A DNA stretch of 64,000 nt from Polaribacter atrinae (GTDB taxonomy: Bacteria > Bacteroidota > Bacteroidia > Flavobacteriales > Flavobacteriaceae): the NCBI RefSeq assembly GCF_038023995.1, contig NZ_CP150660.1, positions 3,160,501 to 3,224,500 of the forward strand, in the 5' to 3' direction. Below the pieces are notes generated by a model that had not been told where the DNA came from, searched no databases, and saw only the letters and a list, made by a program, of their open reading frames with translations. Positions 62,162 to 64,000 of the stretch are shown here, one piece after another (position 1 is the stretch's first letter; each line of letters opens with the position of its first letter). The position numbers were made by a program, and so were the translations under genes.

Positions 62162-63166
62162 ATGAAAACATATAAACTCCTTTTTTTATTGCTGATATTC
62201 ATTCAGTTATCTTGCAATAGCCAACAGAAAAAAATAAATGGACTTAGTTTTGTCGCGTCAAGAGATAAAATTGATACAACACATACAAATTCAGTCTTAA
62301 GGGCACAAAGCAATTATGTTGCATTGATGCCCTTTGGTTTTATTAGAGATTTGTCATCACCAGAAGTACAGCACAATACAAGCAGGCAATGGTTTGGTGA
62401 AACCAGAAGTGGCTTATTGCAATATGCAAACGAATTTCAGAAAAATGATGTAAAAATCATGGTTAAGCCTCAAATTTGGATTGGTCATGGTCAGTTTACC
62501 GGACGCATAGAGATGGATTCTGAAGAAAAATGGGCGGTTTTAGAAAAATCATATTCAGACTTTATATTAGGATATGCAAAATCGGCACAAGAAATCAATG
62601 CAAGCCTCCTTTGTATTGGTACAGAATTAGAAAGTTTTGTAATGAACAGGCCAGAATATTGGAGTCATCTAATTAAAGAAATAAAAAAAGTATACAAAGG
62701 TAAATTAACCTATGCTGCAAATTGGGATGAATATAAACGTGTGCCTTTTTGGGATGAAATGGATTTTATTGGTGTTGATGCCTATTTTCCGTTAAGTGAT
62801 AAAAAATCACCAACAGTAGAAGAGTTAGAAGTAGGTTGGAAACTTCATAAAGAGGAAATTAAAAGTGTGCAGAAAAAATATAATAAACCTGTTCTGTTTA
62901 CAGAATTTGGGTATAGAAGTGTAGATTATACAGGAAAAGAACCTTGGGATGCAAATAGAGTAGAGGGCAATGTAAATTTACAAGCACAAGTAAATGGCCT
63001 ACAAGCAATACACAATCAATTTTGGAAAGAAGATTGGTTTGCAGGTGGCTTTGTTTGGAAATGGTTTCATAGACATGATAAAGTTGGTGGAGTAAATGAT
63101 AATAGATTTACCCCTCAAAATAAACCAGCAGAATTAGTTCTTAGAAAACTATACCAGCAAAAATAG
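62162..63166 (+). CDS. Glycoside hydrolase (GH113-like TIM-barrel) lipoprotein
   Basis: The 334-residue protein has a lipoprotein signal (LSC, Cys18) and a TIM-barrel glycosidase. Visible are NYVALMPFGFIRDLSSPEV, MVKPQIWIGHG, LLCIGTELESF (acid/base Glu in GTELE), GVDAYFPLSD, and PVLFTEFGYRSVDY with the probable nucleophile in TEFGY. GH113 enzymes are beta-mannanases, but related family members are uncharacterised. It may act on the cell surface on mannan-like or peptidoglycan-related glycans; substrate unknown. Confidence 0.82.
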   Translation: MKTYKLLFLLLIFIQLSCNSQQKKINGLSFVASRDKIDTTHTNSVLRAQSNYVALMPFGFIRDLSSPEVQHNTSRQWFGETRSGLLQYANEFQKNDVKIMVKPQIWIGHGQFTGRIEMDSEEKWAVLEKSYSDFILGYAKSAQEINASLLCIGTELESFVMNRPEYWSHLIKEIKKVYKGKLTYAANWDEYKRVPFWDEMDFIGVDAYFPLSDKKSPTVEELEVGWKLHKEEIKSVQKKYNKPVLFTEFGYRSVDYTGKEPWDANRVEGNVNLQAQVNGLQAIHNQFWKEDWFAGGFVWKWFHRHDKVGGVNDNRFTPQNKPAELVLRKLYQQK

Positions 63167-63244
63167 ATATATAAAACATGACGAATGTCCTATATATTTC
63201 TGTACTTAACATTTAAATTTGTGTAATAACCATAAACCACTATT

Positions 63245-64000
63245 ATGAAAAAAATAATTGTACCTATAGATTTTTCTAAACACTCAGAGTTTGCATTAAA
63301 AACGGCAGCACTTTTAGCAAAGAAGTATAATGCAACTGTTTATGCTTTGCATATGTTAGATTTACAAGAGATTTCTTTAACGGAAAGTGAAGATAATCAA
63401 CAAGAAAAAGCATTCTTTTTCTTGAAATTAGCAGAAAAAAAGTTCAAAGATTTTTTAATTAAAGATTATTTAAAAGGCATAAAGATTGTTCCTGTCATAA
63501 AACAGTTTAAAGTTTTTAGTGAGATAAATGATATTTGTAAAGAAGTAAATGCAGATTTAATTATTATGGGATCTGAAGGTGTAAGTGGGCTAAAAGAATT
63601 TTTTGTAGGCTCTAATACAGAAAAAGTAGTAAGATTTGCAAATTTACCCGTTTTAGTGATAAAAAATGAAATGGAAAATGCAGATTTTTCAGATATTGTA
63701 ATTGCTACAGATTTTTCTGAAGAAAGTATTCCTGGTTTTCAAAGAATGTTAGAAACATTAGATTTTTTAAATGCTAAAAAGCATATTTTATATGTGAACT
63801 TGCCTAATGAAGAGTTTAAAACAACTTCTGAGATGGAAAAAATGGCAAATAACTTTTTAATGAAAGCAGAAGGAGATGTTCATAGAATGATTAATGTAAA
63901 CTATGTTTGCGATAGAACTATAGAAAAAGGGATTCTTAATTTTTCGAATGCAGTAGGAGCAGATTTAATTTCTGTAATTACGCATGGTAGAATAGGATTA
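63245..64000 (+). CDS. Universal stress protein family protein, tandem domains, cut by the window edge
   Basis: The visible 252 codons start KKIIVPIDFSKHSEFALKTAALL, then VNADLIIMGSEGVSGLKEFFVGSNTEKVVRF (ATP-binding GxxG-type glycine motif), and a second domain with IVIATDFSEESIPGF and DLISVITHGRIGL. Two USP domains in tandem in one chain are common in Bacteroidota. Such proteins bind ATP and respond to stress and growth arrest in the cytoplasm. The second domain runs off the right edge. Confidence 0.92.
   Translation, partial: MKKIIVPIDFSKHSEFALKTAALLAKKYNATVYALHMLDLQEISLTESEDNQQEKAFFFLKLAEKKFKDFLIKDYLKGIKIVPVIKQFKVFSEINDICKEVNADLIIMGSEGVSGLKEFFVGSNTEKVVRFANLPVLVIKNEMENADFSDIVIATDFSEESIPGFQRMLETLDFLNAKKHILYVNLPNEEFKTTSEMEKMANNFLMKAEGDVHRMINVNYVCDRTIEKGILNFSNAVGADLISVITHGRIGL

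Noticed and set aside
1..64000. Insertion sequences, transposases, integrases, rRNA operons or phage genes
   Set aside because: No gene of these types is visible on either strand; the accessory content is limited to the CBASS segment.

Overview
The window looks like chromosome of a marine Flavobacteriaceae bacterium (Bacteroidota), probably close to Polaribacter or Tenacibaculum. The evidence is a very AT-rich composition, SusC/SusD and FecR/TonB systems, GSII and GSIII glutamine synthetases, Flavobacteria-specific lipoproteins (DUF4136, DUF4197), Bacteroidota-type promoters (TTTG-N19-TAnnTTTG) and few Shine-Dalgarno sites. The genus is inference. No rRNA, CRISPR array or insertion sequence was seen. 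One tRNA-Arg(ACG) is present.

Layout. 1-3.1 kb: edge of a B12-dependent acyl-CoA mutase, an M15 carboxypeptidase lipoprotein, a HExxH mini-protein and small lipoproteins. 3.7-8.5 kb: a SusC/SusD pair. 8.6-13.5 kb: housekeeping genes (a BtuF-like protein, pyrF, a thioredoxin lipoprotein, tpiA, prmA, clpS) and a tiny PID-CTERM-like protein. 13.8-24.4 kb: a cell-surface-signalling locus made of an ECF sigma gene interrupted by an in-frame stop, a FecR anti-sigma factor, an STN-TonB receptor, DUF4876, a DUF6850-like barrel and two M16 peptidases. It resembles a protein or peptide import-and-cleave system. It is followed by a frameshifted ChaN-like gene. 25.6-31.5 kb: tRNA-Arg, small genes, a Ca/Na antiporter, a candidate structured RNA and divergent GSII/GSIII glutamine synthetases.

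31.7-37.5 kb: a complete curli (functional amyloid) operon with a near-perfect promoter and a long leader. It holds curlin subunits, a CsgH-CsgE-like fusion, CsgF, a CsgG with an added beta-barrel, and a propeller lipoprotein. 37.6-46 kb: purM and B12-dependent nrdJ flank an accessory segment carrying a two-gene type I CBASS defence system (CD-NTase plus S-4TM effector) and TPR genes. 46.1-49.5 kb: a tightly packed RimK-like ATP-grasp, GCS2 ligase and N-formylglutamate amidohydrolase operon, probably making or editing an unknown small peptide.

50-64 kb: a PLP-dependent deaminase-like enzyme, a glucosaminidase-LysM lipoprotein, a HAD phosphatase, a LacI regulator, a three-gene glycosyltransferase operon, a MORN-like protein, a polyferredoxin next to an FAD oxidoreductase, an outer-membrane barrel, a GH113-like lipoprotein and a truncated universal stress protein.

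The most interesting systems are the sigma/FecR/TonB/DUF4876/DUF6850/M16 locus, the amidoligase operon, the two-gene CBASS and the modified curli operon. Two genes (sigma factor and ChaN) carry single-base lesions that are either real inactivations or sequencing errors.
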